Shown here: positions 1 to 9,252 of the stretch, one piece after another | How the letters are laid out: the number at the start of each line of letters is the position of its first letter | Numbering within the stretch: the first letter of the stretch is position 1 | DNA from: Roseiconus nitratireducens | GTDB lineage: Bacteria > Planctomycetota > Planctomycetia > Pirellulales > Pirellulaceae | DNA: 59,580 nucleotides | Direction of reading: 5' to 3' | Assembly: GCF_008629675.1 (NCBI RefSeq) | Contig: NZ_VWOX01000026.1 | Span: 1-59,580 of the forward strand | Notes under the pieces: generated by a model | Seen by the model: only the letters and a program-made list of their open reading frames with translations | Database searches by the model: none | What the model was told of the DNA's origin: nothing | Program-made: the position numbers and the translations under genes

Positions 1-187
1 CCCGCTCGCCAGAGCGGGGAAAGTGCGGCACAGCCACCGTCTGGCGACGGTAGCTACTAAGCCGGCGATTTACGAGATCTTCCTTGAAAGTGGCGCTGTT
101 CAGATAGTCTCTGTCTGAAAAGTCGCAAAACCCAGTAGCTGCCATCGCGCTGGCGGCGGAAAGCCACGCTCTGGCGAGCGTAGCTAC
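1..187. repeat. Cluster of short hairpins of a dispersed palindromic family
   Basis: Three perfect hairpins share a GCCA/TGGC loop but have different stems: 1-18 (CCCGCTC, loop GCCA, GAGCGGG), 36-51 (ACCGTC, loop TGGC, GACGGT) and 166-181 (ACGCTC, loop TGGC, GAGCGT). Positions 153-187 are an exact 35-base reverse complement of 13609-13643. The segment near 86-102 (AAAGTGGCGCTG...) recurs in direct orientation near 13724. There is no convincing gene before the permease start near 332. The first hairpin may continue upstream of the window. This is REP-like intergenic DNA. Confidence 0.75.
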
Positions 188-331
188 GCGTTTTCAGACG
201 AGCCTAGCCGGACGTTGATCCGCGGATTCACCTTGCCTGCCGATTCACGCTGCCCGTTGCAGGATTCAGCCGTCGGTCGACAATGGGGGATGAACCGCAA
301 CCTTCACGCATTCCCGAAATTCCAACGCACC

Positions 332-3300
332 ATGTCGGACCTTGCATCCCCCGCCGCCGCATCGCGTTCGTCGGGCGGACCGCGTTCGTCGGGCGGACCA
401 CGCGACGGATTGTCACCTGGCAAGATGATTCAAGCCGGTGTGCGATACCACCTGAGGACCTCCGCGGCCGTTGCCGTGGGAGTCGGGATTGCCACCGCGG
501 TGATCGTGGGTGCCCTACTGGTCGGCGATTCGATGCGCGGCAGCCTTCGTGAGCTGACGGTCGAACGGTTGGGCAAGATCGAATCGGTGGTCGCCCCCGG
601 CGGATTCTTCTCCGCCGAACGGGCACCCGAAACGTTGGGCGTCTCGCCGGACCAGTTGGCGACGATCGTGTTGTTTGACCGTGCCGTCCTGGAAACCGCT
701 GGTGAGCAAGGGTTGCGACGCGCCGGAGCGGTCCAGACGATCGGTTGCGACCAATCCTTTTGGGACCTGGATGTTTCCGGAGTTGCCCCGCAGACCTTGC
801 CGGGAGATCAATCGATCGTCCTGACGCAATCCCTGGCCAACGAACTGGGCGTGGTCGTCGGCGATCAGGTCACCGTCCGGTTGCCGGTGGAACAGGCCGT
901 GCCCGCCGACAGCCCGCTCGGTCGCCGCGATGTCCAGACCGAAGGCATCCCACGTCTGGAAGTGGTCGACATCCTGCCGGATCGCGGCTTGGCCCGGTTC
1001 TCCTTGGCCCCGTCGCAGGCCACACCGAAGAACGTCTTTCTGTCACGTCAGTTGGTCGCCGACGTTTTGGACCGGTCGGGCCAGGCCAACGTCGCGTTGG
1101 CTTCCACAACGATCGATCCGGAAGCGATCGACGTGGACCTATCCGACCTGGGCTTGTCGTTGCAGCGCATCACGCAATCCTTCGACGGGGAAACGATCTT
1201 TGACTACTACCAGGTGACCAGCGACCGGCTGCTGATCGATCCCGCCGCGGTGCAAGCGATTCGCGACGCACTGCCCGCCCAGGCGGTGACACCATCGATG
1301 ACCTACCTGGCCAACGCGATCGAACGGATCAATGAGCAAGGTGAGGTGACGCATTCGGTTCCCTACAGCACCATCACGGCGATCGACTCCTCACCGGAGT
1401 TGCCGTTGGATTACGAACTGAACGCGACGGACGAGGAATCACCCGACAAGGAATCACCCGACGCTGCCGAGGGCGGTGCGAGCGGGGCGGTCAAAACAAA
1501 GCCGGTACCGGCCGGAACGATTCCGCTGGTGCTGAACTCCTGGGCCGCCGAAAAGCTGGAAGCGAGCGAGGGCACGCCGCTGCGCGTCGCCTACTACGAG
1601 CCGGAGGTCGAGAACGGCAAAGAGATCGAACGGTTCTTTGACGCGGTGGTCACGGGCATCGTCCCCCTGACCGAACCGTCGCGTCGCTACTTCCGCAGCA
1701 GGCCCGCGGAATTCGATTCGCCACCGACGCGGTACAACGACCCGAATTTGACACCAAGCGTTCCGGGCGTGACCGATCAGGACTCGATCGGTGACTGGGA
1801 CTTGCCGTTCGAGCTGACGCGAGAGATTTCCAGTGACGACGATGCGTACTGGAACAATCATCGCCTGACGCCAAAAGCTTTCTTACCGCTGGCCGACGGA
1901 CAACGCCTGTTCGGCAGCCGATTCGGCCAGGTGACCGGGCTGCGAATCGACCCCTCGGTTGCCGGCGACATCGATCAGTTGCGCGAGAAGCTGCGGCAGG
2001 CGACACGGCCGCACCTGGACCGGTTGGGATGGCACGTGCGGCCGATCCGGGCGATGCAGCTGGCCGCCTCTCGCGGCACGACGCCGTTTGACGGATTGTT
2101 TTTGGCGCTCAGCTTCTTCGTCATTTTTTCGGCCGTGATGTTGATCGCGATGCTGTTTCGTTTGGGCCTGCTGGCGCGAAGTCGCGAAATCGGAACGCTG
2201 ATGGCGCTGGGACTGGACCGTTCCAAAGTCGCACGCATGTTTTTGGGCGAGGGGCTGTGGATCGCGTTGGCAGGCGTGCTGTTGGGCGTCGGCGGCGGCA
2301 TCGTGTACGCGGTGTTGGTGCTGGCGGCGCTGCGGACCTACTGGGTGGGCGCCGTGACCGTTCCGTTCCTGACTTTCCACGCCGGATGGCTGAGCCTGGT
2401 CGGCGGGGCACTCGTTGGATTGTTGATCGGCATGGGAACACTGTGGTGGACGTTGCGTTCGATGCTGCGCAACCAGACGGTGACGTTGCTGGGCGGGCGT
2501 GACGAGTCCGACCAAACCGCGCCGAGCCAGTCGGAACCGGGAACCCGCCGCGGGCGCTGGATCGTCCGCATCGCCATCGTGCTGGTGATCGCGGCGGTGG
2601 GATCCGGCATCGCCGGCGCCATGTCGGCCGGTCAGATTGCTGCGGTGGCATTTGTCGGCGGAGGCATGATGATTCTGGTCGCGACGCTGCTGCTGGTTTA
2701 CAACGCCCTGAGCCGAAGCCGGGGCGCCTTGAGTCGAAGCCGGGGTCGCGGGAAAAACGTTTCGACCTACTCCCTGGCGCGTCTGGCACGCAGCAATGCT
2801 GCCCGGTCACCATTGCGAAGCACGTTGACGATCGGGCTGATGGCGGCGGCATCGTTTCTGATTGTCGCCATCACGGCCTTTCGGTTGCAGCCGACCGATG
2901 CGGGCACCGGAGGATTTGAATGGGTCGCCGAGTGTGCTCAACCGCTTTACGAGGACCTGTCCGACCCGGCGGTCCGGTCGGGGCTGTTGGGACCCGATGC
3001 CGGCCTGGTTGCCGGGGCCACGTTCGTCCCGTTCCGGGTTCGCGCCGGACAGGATGCCAGTTGCAACAACCTGTACCGTGCGACCGAGCCGACGATCCTG
3101 GGCGTCCCGCCGGGCTCCGCCGACAAGCTCGACCAGTTTCAGTTTTTCGCAGCCGGGTCACCGGAAACACCGCAACCTCGGGAAGCGCAACAACAGCCCG
3201 AAACGCGGCGGGATTCCGGGGCGCCGCCTTCACCGTGGGAACTGCTGAACCGACCGGCCGCCGGGACGGCCGAGGATCCGATTCCGATGATCGTCGATCA

Positions 3301-3997
3301 AAACACCGCCGCTTGGAGCCTGCAGATGTTCCAGGGGATCGGAGAACAGAAGTCGTTCGTCTATGACAACGTGCCGCTGCATTTTCAGGTCGTGGGTTTG
3401 CTCGAGAACTCGCTGCTGCAGGGTCGGCTGATCATCGGCGAAGTCAACTTCGAGCGACAGTTTCCAGACATCAGCGGCTATCGGTACGTGTTGGTCGATA
3501 CCGGCGAGGACCGATCGCCACGGATCGCCAGCGCGCTCGAGACGCGTCTGGGGGACGTCGGGTTTGACGCGGCCGACGCGCGTGACGTGCTCAGTGGCAT
3601 GATGGCGGTGCAGAACACGTACCTGAGGACGTTTCAAAGCCTGGGCGGCTTGGGATTGCTGCTGGGGACGGTCGGTCTGGCGATTGCGCAGCTGCGAAAC
3701 GTGCTGGAACGCCGCAGCGAATTGGCGGTGATGCGGGCGGTCGGATTCACACCCAGACGCTTGGCTTCGCTGGTGATGGGCGAGACGGCGTCGCTGCTGT
3801 TGCTGGGAATCGGCTGCGGGGTGACGTGCGCGGTGATTGCGGTGTTGCCCTACGCGGTTGCCAGCGGGATCACGCCGCCGATTGTTGAACCGGTGTTGTT
3901 GCTGTTGGGGATCGTCGCGTTCGGGTTGCTGGCCGGGCTGGTGGCCGCCGGCAAGGTCATTCGCATGCCGCTGCTGGAATCGCTGAGGGGCACGTGA
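332..3997 (+). CDS. Large two-unit FtsX-type ABC transporter permease
   Basis: About 1221 residues from ATG 332. The frame is open from TTG 215, and ATG 290 and 425 are alternatives; the Ser/Gly/Pro-rich stretch before 425 argues for a late start. One membrane segment lies near residues 41-63, followed by a large extracytoplasmic region. A first FtsX membrane block lies near 586-720, further hydrophobic segments near 743-792 and 830-850, and a second FtsX block near 1103-1215 with the usual 'RSELAVMRAVGFTPRR' cytoplasmic loop. This duplicated layout is typical of LolC/E- or MacB-like permeases that move lipids or lipoproteins or act mechanically on the envelope. No ATPase lies directly beside it, so its partner is probably upstream of the window. 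Its stop overlaps the next gene by four bases (GTGA). Confidence 0.85.
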   Translation: MSDLASPAAASRSSGGPRSSGGPRDGLSPGKMIQAGVRYHLRTSAAVAVGVGIATAVIVGALLVGDSMRGSLRELTVERLGKIESVVAPGGFFSAERAPETLGVSPDQLATIVLFDRAVLETAGEQGLRRAGAVQTIGCDQSFWDLDVSGVAPQTLPGDQSIVLTQSLANELGVVVGDQVTVRLPVEQAVPADSPLGRRDVQTEGIPRLEVVDILPDRGLARFSLAPSQATPKNVFLSRQLVADVLDRSGQANVALASTTIDPEAIDVDLSDLGLSLQRITQSFDGETIFDYYQVTSDRLLIDPAAVQAIRDALPAQAVTPSMTYLANAIERINEQGEVTHSVPYSTITAIDSSPELPLDYELNATDEESPDKESPDAAEGGASGAVKTKPVPAGTIPLVLNSWAAEKLEASEGTPLRVAYYEPEVENGKEIERFFDAVVTGIVPLTEPSRRYFRSRPAEFDSPPTRYNDPNLTPSVPGVTDQDSIGDWDLPFELTREISSDDDAYWNNHRLTPKAFLPLADGQRLFGSRFGQVTGLRIDPSVAGDIDQLREKLRQATRPHLDRLGWHVRPIRAMQLAASRGTTPFDGLFLALSFFVIFSAVMLIAMLFRLGLLARSREIGTLMALGLDRSKVARMFLGEGLWIALAGVLLGVGGGIVYAVLVLAALRTYWVGAVTVPFLTFHAGWLSLVGGALVGLLIGMGTLWWTLRSMLRNQTVTLLGGRDESDQTAPSQSEPGTRRGRWIVRIAIVLVIAAVGSGIAGAMSAGQIAAVAFVGGGMMILVATLLLVYNALSRSRGALSRSRGRGKNVSTYSLARLARSNAARSPLRSTLTIGLMAAASFLIVAITAFRLQPTDAGTGGFEWVAECAQPLYEDLSDPAVRSGLLGPDAGLVAGATFVPFRVRAGQDASCNNLYRATEPTILGVPPGSADKLDQFQFFAAGSPETPQPREAQQQPETRRDSGAPPSPWELLNRPAAGTAEDPIPMIVDQNTAAWSLQMFQGIGEQKSFVYDNVPLHFQVVGLLENSLLQGRLIIGEVNFERQFPDISGYRYVLVDTGEDRSPRIASALETRLGDVGFDAADARDVLSGMMAVQNTYLRTFQSLGGLGLLLGTVGLAIAQLRNVLERRSELAVMRAVGFTPRRLASLVMGETASLLLLGIGCGVTCAVIAVLPYAVASGITPPIVEPVLLLLGIVAFGLLAGLVAAGKVIRMPLLESLRGT

Positions 3998-4713
3998 GTC
4001 AACCATCCCTGGACCACACTGCGCCGGAAATGCAATTGGCGCTGGACGAGGCCATGTTGCTGGCGACAGACGCCGGCGAAATCCCTCCGGGCTTTCGCAC
4101 CTGGACCTTCGACCTGCCGACGCTGGTGCTGGGGCGATCGTCGAAAGTCGCCTTGGAGGCCGATCGCGATTTTTGCGATTCCGAAGGCATCTCGATCCAA
4201 CGCCGCTGCAGTGGTGGAGCATCGATTGTCGGCGGCCCCGGTTGTCTGATGTACAGCGTGATCATCTCGATGAACGAGCATCCCCAGGCAGCCAAGATTG
4301 ACGGCGCGCATCGATTCGTCATGGACCGCCTGTTGTCCGCGGTGCGGCGGCAACAGCCGGACACGCGGCAGCAGGGGATCTGCGATTTGACGTGGAACGA
4401 ACAAAAATTCTCGGGCAATGCGTTGCGGATGGCCCGGGGACATGTGCTCTATCACGGGACGATTCTGCACGCAGCGGACTTGGCCCTGATTGACCGCTGT
4501 TTGAACTTCGCGCCGCGTCAGCCCGACTATCGTCGCGGCCGCGACCACCGGAGTTTTCTGACCAACATTCCACTGGATCCGCAACGATTGGCGGCGGATT
4601 TGGCGGACCAATTCGGAGTTCCGGCCGGCGACCTTGCCGGTCCGGTGATTTGCCGGGCCGAATCGCTGGTCGAGCAGCGATACAGCCGGAACGAGTGGCG
4701 TTTTCGGCACTAA
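3994..4713 (+). CDS. Lipoate-protein ligase A family protein
   Basis: 239 residues starting at GTG 3994, translationally coupled to the permease (GTGA overlap). It has the BPL/LplA/LipB fold signature: 'RRCSGGASIVGGPGCLMYS' near residues 68-88, matching the RRxSGGGAVxxxPG nucleotide/lipoate loop, then 'NEQKFSGNALR' with the expected catalytic lysine K138 and 'LYHGTIL'. Members attach lipoate or octanoate to lipoyl domains, or are uncharacterised transferases. It is shorter than E. coli LplA (about 337) because the C-terminal accessory domain is absent, as in many LplA-like proteins. Whether it is a ligase (needs ATP) or an octanoyltransferase cannot be decided from sequence alone. Confidence 0.82.
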   Translation: MSQPSLDHTAPEMQLALDEAMLLATDAGEIPPGFRTWTFDLPTLVLGRSSKVALEADRDFCDSEGISIQRRCSGGASIVGGPGCLMYSVIISMNEHPQAAKIDGAHRFVMDRLLSAVRRQQPDTRQQGICDLTWNEQKFSGNALRMARGHVLYHGTILHAADLALIDRCLNFAPRQPDYRRGRDHRSFLTNIPLDPQRLAADLADQFGVPAGDLAGPVICRAESLVEQRYSRNEWRFRH

Positions 4714-4748
4714 TCAAACAATGTTTTGGTGCCGCCCGTATTGTCGGT

Positions 4749-4763
4749 CGAGTAAACTACTCG
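4749..4763. promoter_or_regulatory. Small inverted repeat upstream of the efflux operon
   Basis: CGAGTA-AAC-TACTCG is a perfect 6-base inverted repeat in the 194-base gap before the adaptor gene. The central TAAACT hexamer resembles a weak -10 box (4 of 6 to TATAAT); GTAAACTA recurs just upstream of the 48028 gene. No good -35 is visible at the right distance. It could be an operator or chance. Confidence 0.25.
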
Positions 4764-4907
4764 TGTGTGGAATGATGAATTCCCCATCATCCGCCCCGCC
4801 GTCCGCGAAACTTCCCCCCTCCATCGCGGTTGAATTATCAGGCCGTCTTCGGCGTTGATCGTGACCCGCTGACGCGGTCCCAGCCCTCTTTGCCTTCATT
4901 GCGACAC

Positions 4908-6701
4908 ATGATGATCCATCCTCCCCACCACCCAAGTCGACCGGCGCGGTTGCGTCGTGGAGGCGTGTTTGGCGCCTTGGTCGCCTGTCTCCTGGTCGTC
5001 GGCGTTCTCGGCGCCATCGGCTACGCCTACTTCCTGGACAAGCGTGAGGGGGTCGACACCAGCAACCTGATCGTGCAGCCGATCTCGCGGGGCTCCTTCG
5101 ATCACATCGTGCTCGAACAGGGTGAGATCGACAGCAGCAGCAACATCGAGGTCGAGTGCAAGGTCCAATCACGCGGTACCAGCGGCGTGTCCATCCTGTG
5201 GGTCGTCGACGAGGGGACCCGCGTCGAAAAAGGTGACAAGCTGGTGGAGTTGGATTCGTCGCAGTTGGAACAGGAGCTGAACGAAGACAAGATCGAAGTC
5301 ATCACCGCCGAGGCAAACGTGACGACGGCCAAGGCCGCGGTCGAGCAGGCCGAGATCGCCAAGCAGGAGTACCTGGAAGGCGTTTACAAAACCGAAGAGC
5401 GGGCGATCCTGAGTGAAATGGCGGTGGCCGAACAGGAATTGCGAAAGGCGCAGCTGGCGTTGGAAAGCACCGAACGACTGGTCGCCAAGGGATTGGTCAA
5501 CTCGTTGCAGTTGGAAGCCGACCGGTTCGCGGTCGCCAACGCCAAGAACAAATTGGAAGACGCCGAGGGTCGGCTGAAGGTGCTGCAGAACCTGACCCGC
5601 AAAAAGATGTTGGTCCAATTTGAAAGTGACATCGAAGCGGCCAAGGCACAGCTGGCAGCCTTCGAAAGCGAACTGCTGGAAGAACGGATCACGCTGGACG
5701 AGACCAAAGAGCAAATTGAGAACTGCGTGATGTACGCGCCGGCCGCCGGCGTCGTCGTTCACGCCAACAAGTACAGCAGCCGGGGCGGCAACGCGGAATT
5801 CGTCGTGGAAGCCGGGGCGACCGTTCGCGAGCGTCAACCGCTGGTGCGTCTGCCCGACCCCACGCAGATGCAGGTCAAGTGCAATATCAACGAGTCCCGC
5901 ATCACGCTGATCGAAAGCGGCATGCCGGTCAAGATTTCCGTTCCCTCCATTCCCGGATTGACGCTCAACGGCCGCGTCAAGAAGGTCAACCGCTACGCCG
6001 AACCGAGTAGCTTCTTCAGTTCGTCGATCAAGGAGTACGCGGTCTTCATCGATATCCTGAATCCCCCGGAAACGATTCGCACCGGGATGACCGCCGAAGT
6101 GCAGGTGTTTGTCGAACAATTGGACAACGCGTTGCAGATGCCGATCCAAGGCGTTTACGAACACGGCGGCAACATGTACGCCCTGGTGCAGGAAGGGCCG
6201 CAATCGTTCAGCACCCGTGAAGTCACCATCGGTGCCACCAACGACACCATGGTGACGATCAAGAAGGGTGTCGAAGAAGGCGAAGTCGTCGTCTTGAACC
6301 TCCGCGAGCACTTGAACCTGATGGACCTTCCGGAGGTCGAAGGGGTCGACAACAGCGGCATGCGTGAAATTTCCAAGGTCGACGAAATGCGACAGGCCGA
6401 TGCCCAGCGTGGTCCGCGTGAAGGCGGTCCCGGCGAAGGCCCCGGCGGACCGGACGGACCTCGAGGCGGACCCGGTGGTGGCTGGGACGGTCGCTCCGAC
6501 GGCGGACCCCCGCCGGACATGCGGGGCGGTGGCGAACGTGCCGGCGGCGAACGTTCCGGTGGTGAATACGGTGGCGGGGAATTCCGCGGCCCCGGCGGCG
6601 GACAACGCCGACCCGGCGGTGGACCTCCCGGAAGTCGACGGCCCGGCGGACGCGAAGGCGGTCCGGGACCCGATTCCGCGCCCCAGTCCGACGGAGGTTG
6701 A
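4908..6701 (+). CDS. HlyD/MacA-type periplasmic adaptor of a tripartite efflux system
   Basis: About 597 residues from ATG 4908 (ATG 4911 also possible; a TTG at 4830 would add an unlikely extension). A membrane anchor near residues 19-44 is followed by a biotinyl-lipoyl-like half domain, a long Glu/Lys/Ala-rich coiled-coil hairpin (about 125-290), the returning lipoyl half ('APAAGVVVHANK') and beta-barrel domains (about 320-480). This is the MacA/HlyD architecture. The last 75 or so residues are a Gly/Pro/Arg/Asp-rich low-complexity tail. Such tails are common in planctomycete adaptors but absent from E. coli MacA. It is followed directly by the ATPase and permease, so the three form an operon for export of an unknown substrate such as a macrolide, peptide or siderophore. 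Confidence 0.88.
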   Translation: MMIHPPHHPSRPARLRRGGVFGALVACLLVVGVLGAIGYAYFLDKREGVDTSNLIVQPISRGSFDHIVLEQGEIDSSSNIEVECKVQSRGTSGVSILWVVDEGTRVEKGDKLVELDSSQLEQELNEDKIEVITAEANVTTAKAAVEQAEIAKQEYLEGVYKTEERAILSEMAVAEQELRKAQLALESTERLVAKGLVNSLQLEADRFAVANAKNKLEDAEGRLKVLQNLTRKKMLVQFESDIEAAKAQLAAFESELLEERITLDETKEQIENCVMYAPAAGVVVHANKYSSRGGNAEFVVEAGATVRERQPLVRLPDPTQMQVKCNINESRITLIESGMPVKISVPSIPGLTLNGRVKKVNRYAEPSSFFSSSIKEYAVFIDILNPPETIRTGMTAEVQVFVEQLDNALQMPIQGVYEHGGNMYALVQEGPQSFSTREVTIGATNDTMVTIKKGVEEGEVVVLNLREHLNLMDLPEVEGVDNSGMREISKVDEMRQADAQRGPREGGPGEGPGGPDGPRGGPGGGWDGRSDGGPPPDMRGGGERAGGERSGGEYGGGEFRGPGGGQRRPGGGPPGSRRPGGREGGPGPDSAPQSDGG

Positions 6702-6708
6702 GAAATCA

Positions 6709-7533
6709 ATGTCGGCAACCGACGCCTACCGATCGGCGGAATCCAAGTGGAGCCCCGGTTCGGCGACATCGCCACGCAAGCTGGCCACGTCGATTCAAAA
6801 TCTGGAAAAGCACTACGTGCTCAAGAGCGAAACGGTCAAAGCCTTGCGTGGCGTGTCCTTTGACGTGCCCGAAGGCGACTACGTGGCGATCATGGGTCCG
6901 TCCGGAAGCGGCAAAAGTACCTTGCTGAACATGCTGGGGTGTCTGGACAAGCCGACCCGCGGATCCCTGCTGCTTGGTGACGACGACATCGCCAGGATGT
7001 CCGACGACCAGCTGGCGGACATTCGTTCACGGCGGATCGGTTTTGTCTTTCAGTCCTACAATCTGATCCAGCAGCTCAGTGTGGTCGAGAACATTCAGGT
7101 GCCGCTGTACTACCAGGGCGTGATCGGCGCAGAGGAAACCGCTCGGTCGATCGAACTGGCCCAGCGGGTCGGCCTCGGCGATCGTCTGGACCACCGCCCC
7201 ACGCAGCTTTCCGGAGGTCAACAACAGCGTGTGGCGATCGCCCGGTCGTTGATGAATGACCCGTACTTCATCCTTGCGGACGAACCGACCGGAAACCTGG
7301 ATTCGGTCACCACCGAGGAGATCCTGACCATCTTTGATGACCTCAATGCCGAAGGACGTACCATCATTCTGGTGACCCACGAGGATGACGTGGCCGAGCG
7401 TGCCAAGCGGGTTGTCCGCTTGAAGGACGGAAAGTTACACAAGGACGAACCGGTCGATCCGGCCGTTCGTGAAGCGGCCCGAGAGGCGCAGCGACGCAAC
7501 GTCCAACAAATCTTGCGCGAAGGAGACCGATAG
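6709..7533 (+). CDS. MacB/LolD-type ABC transporter ATP-binding protein
   Basis: 274 residues from ATG 6709. This start is preferred over earlier in-frame starts because a GGAGG site (6693-6697) precedes it and the upstream frame overlaps the adaptor gene. Walker A GPSGSGKST lies at about 63-71, the Q-loop in 'FVFQSYNL', the ABC signature LSGGQQQR near 167, Walker B plus catalytic Glu in 'ILADEPT' near 189, and the H-switch in 'ILVTHE'. About 40 residues precede the ABC domain, and a charged tail follows. It energises the adjacent FtsX permease. Only seven bases separate it from the adaptor, and the permease starts one base after its stop. Confidence 0.93.
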   Translation: MSATDAYRSAESKWSPGSATSPRKLATSIQNLEKHYVLKSETVKALRGVSFDVPEGDYVAIMGPSGSGKSTLLNMLGCLDKPTRGSLLLGDDDIARMSDDQLADIRSRRIGFVFQSYNLIQQLSVVENIQVPLYYQGVIGAEETARSIELAQRVGLGDRLDHRPTQLSGGQQQRVAIARSLMNDPYFILADEPTGNLDSVTTEEILTIFDDLNAEGRTIILVTHEDDVAERAKRVVRLKDGKLHKDEPVDPAVREAAREAQRRNVQQILREGDR

Positions 7534-7534
7534 C

Positions 7535-8866
7535 ATGCTCTGGCTTCGCACCTTGCGACTAGGCGTCAAAAGTTTGGCGCTTCACCCGCTCCGTAGCGGG
7601 CTGACCATGCTGGGGATCCTGATCGGCGTGTGGGCGGTCATCCTGCTGACCGCGATCAGCCAGGGCGCCAGTGATCAGGTTCAAAAACAGATCGAATCGT
7701 TGGGCGCTAACACGATCATTGTTCGCAGCCAAAAGCCGCCGGAAGAGAAATTGGCCGGCGCCCGTGCCAGTCAGTACGGGCTGCTCCGCAGTGACCTGAA
7801 CATGATCCTGTCCAGCGTGCCGACGATCAAAACCGCGATCCCCATCCGTGAGATCCGTCGTCAATTCACGTTTCGGGATCGCGTCGTCGATGGACGCCTG
7901 GTCGGCTGCACGCCGGGATACGCCGAAGTGAACTCGTTGGAGATCCGTCAACGCGGTGGACGGTTCCTGACCGATGCCGATGGAATCCGCAGCGACACCG
8001 TGTGCGTGATTTCCGCAGGCGTCGCTAAGAAGCTGTTTCCCTACGAGGATCCCATCGGCAAACGCATCTACATCCCCGAAAGCACCGACTACTACAACAT
8101 CGTCGGTGTTCTGAAACCGCGCACCCCTTCGGCGGCCATCGGCGGATCACTGGATTCCCAGGATTTTTCCTCCGACGTCTACATCCCGATTGAGACGCTC
8201 CAAACGCGTGTCGGTGACACCATCGTGACCCGCCGTAGTGGTCAGTTCCAAGTCGAGATCATGGAGCTGAACCAGATCACCCTGCAAGTCGGAAGCGTCA
8301 GTGAAGTGCGGGCCAGCGCCGCGATGATTGAATCGCTTCTCAAACGCAATCACGCCGATACCGGTGACGTCGCCGTGGTGGTTCCGCTGGAACTGCTGGA
8401 ACAAGCACGCAACTTGCGGCTGATGTTTTTGGGGATCGGGATTCTGATCGCGTGCATCTCGCTGATCGTCGGCGGCATCGGCATCATGAACATCATGTTG
8501 GCCAGCGTGACCGAGCGGACGCGAGAAATCGGGATTCGCCGGGCTCTGGGTGCAAAACGCGCCGACATCGTGCAACAGTTCCTGGTGGAGACGCTTGTGC
8601 TGAGTGTCTGCGGTGCGGCCCTGGGAATCCTGCTCGGTTTCCTGGGACCCTACATGTACCAGGGTCTGATCTACGTCGTTCGAGAGGGTTTCCCGGACAA
8701 ATTTGCGGCCCTGCCCGATGCAATCCGCGAAGCCAAGCCGACGATCGTCTATGAAACCATTCCGCTGGCGGTTCTGATTGCCGTCGGCGTCGGTTTGATC
8801 AGCGGACTCTATCCGGCCATCCGGGCTGCGAGAATGAATCCGATCGACGCGTTGCGACACGAGTAA
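7535..8866 (+). CDS. MacB-type ABC transporter permease
   Basis: 443 residues from ATG 7535, with AAGGAGA (7520-7526) correctly spaced upstream. It has the classical MacB topology: TM1 near 21-45, an extracytoplasmic MacB_PCD domain (about 50-280), then an FtsX block of three membrane helices near 295-320, 345-370 and 408-430 containing the conserved 'TREIGIRRALGAKRADI' loop. With the two preceding genes it makes a complete MacAB-like unit. No TolC-like outer membrane channel is encoded in the window. Confidence 0.92.
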   Translation: MLWLRTLRLGVKSLALHPLRSGLTMLGILIGVWAVILLTAISQGASDQVQKQIESLGANTIIVRSQKPPEEKLAGARASQYGLLRSDLNMILSSVPTIKTAIPIREIRRQFTFRDRVVDGRLVGCTPGYAEVNSLEIRQRGGRFLTDADGIRSDTVCVISAGVAKKLFPYEDPIGKRIYIPESTDYYNIVGVLKPRTPSAAIGGSLDSQDFSSDVYIPIETLQTRVGDTIVTRRSGQFQVEIMELNQITLQVGSVSEVRASAAMIESLLKRNHADTGDVAVVVPLELLEQARNLRLMFLGIGILIACISLIVGGIGIMNIMLASVTERTREIGIRRALGAKRADIVQQFLVETLVLSVCGAALGILLGFLGPYMYQGLIYVVREGFPDKFAALPDAIREAKPTIVYETIPLAVLIAVGVGLISGLYPAIRAARMNPIDALRHE

Positions 8867-8979
8867 CCGCCGTCATCACGTGTCGTTGCAGGATTCTTGG
8901 CGCAAAGCGCTGACAGCAACGCCAAGTAGCTACACGATTCACTCCACCCTCCCGCCGAGGAGGTCGTGCAGCTTTGAAT

Positions 8980-9119
8980 CACCCTCCCTCCGGGAGGGTC
9001 GCGGAGGAGCTTGCGACGACGCGGGGAGGGTTGTCCGGCCCGATTGATTTCAGTGGGTTCACGAACACACCCTCCCCAAAGGCTCGTGCCTCGCCTTTGA
9101 CCCTCCCGGAGGGAGGGTG
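8980..9119. mobile_element. MITE-like element with 21-base terminal inverted repeats
   Basis: The 386-base gap 8867-9252 has no gene. It contains 8980-9000 (begins CACCCTCCCTCCGGG) and its exact reverse complement at 9099-9119, about 100 bases apart. Nested inside are GGGGAGGGT (9023-9031) and ACCCTCCCC (9069-9077). The right flank to 9135 resembles the last 31 bases of the window in reverse complement (29 of 31 identical), so at least two copies exist. There is no coding capacity; it is presumably a nonautonomous element or a REP-type repeat. Confidence 0.7.
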
Positions 9120-9252
9120 AATTTCAGAAACGCACGTCTTCCGCAGGCACGACAAAGCCTCAACGGCGGGGCGTTTGTCGTGCTCGGCGGTAGCGACCAT
9201 AATGCCGCGGTCGATTTACCCCCTTCCCCCTTTTTTGACGCTCGCTCCTACC

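Noticed and set aside
5169..6605. Long antisense frame inside the adaptor gene
   Set aside because: High GC third positions create long complementary frames; the sense frame has a clear HlyD/MacA architecture.
6364..6708. N-terminal extension of the ABC ATPase
   Set aside because: It would read the Gly/Pro tail of the adaptor in another frame; GGAGG before ATG 6709 defines the start.
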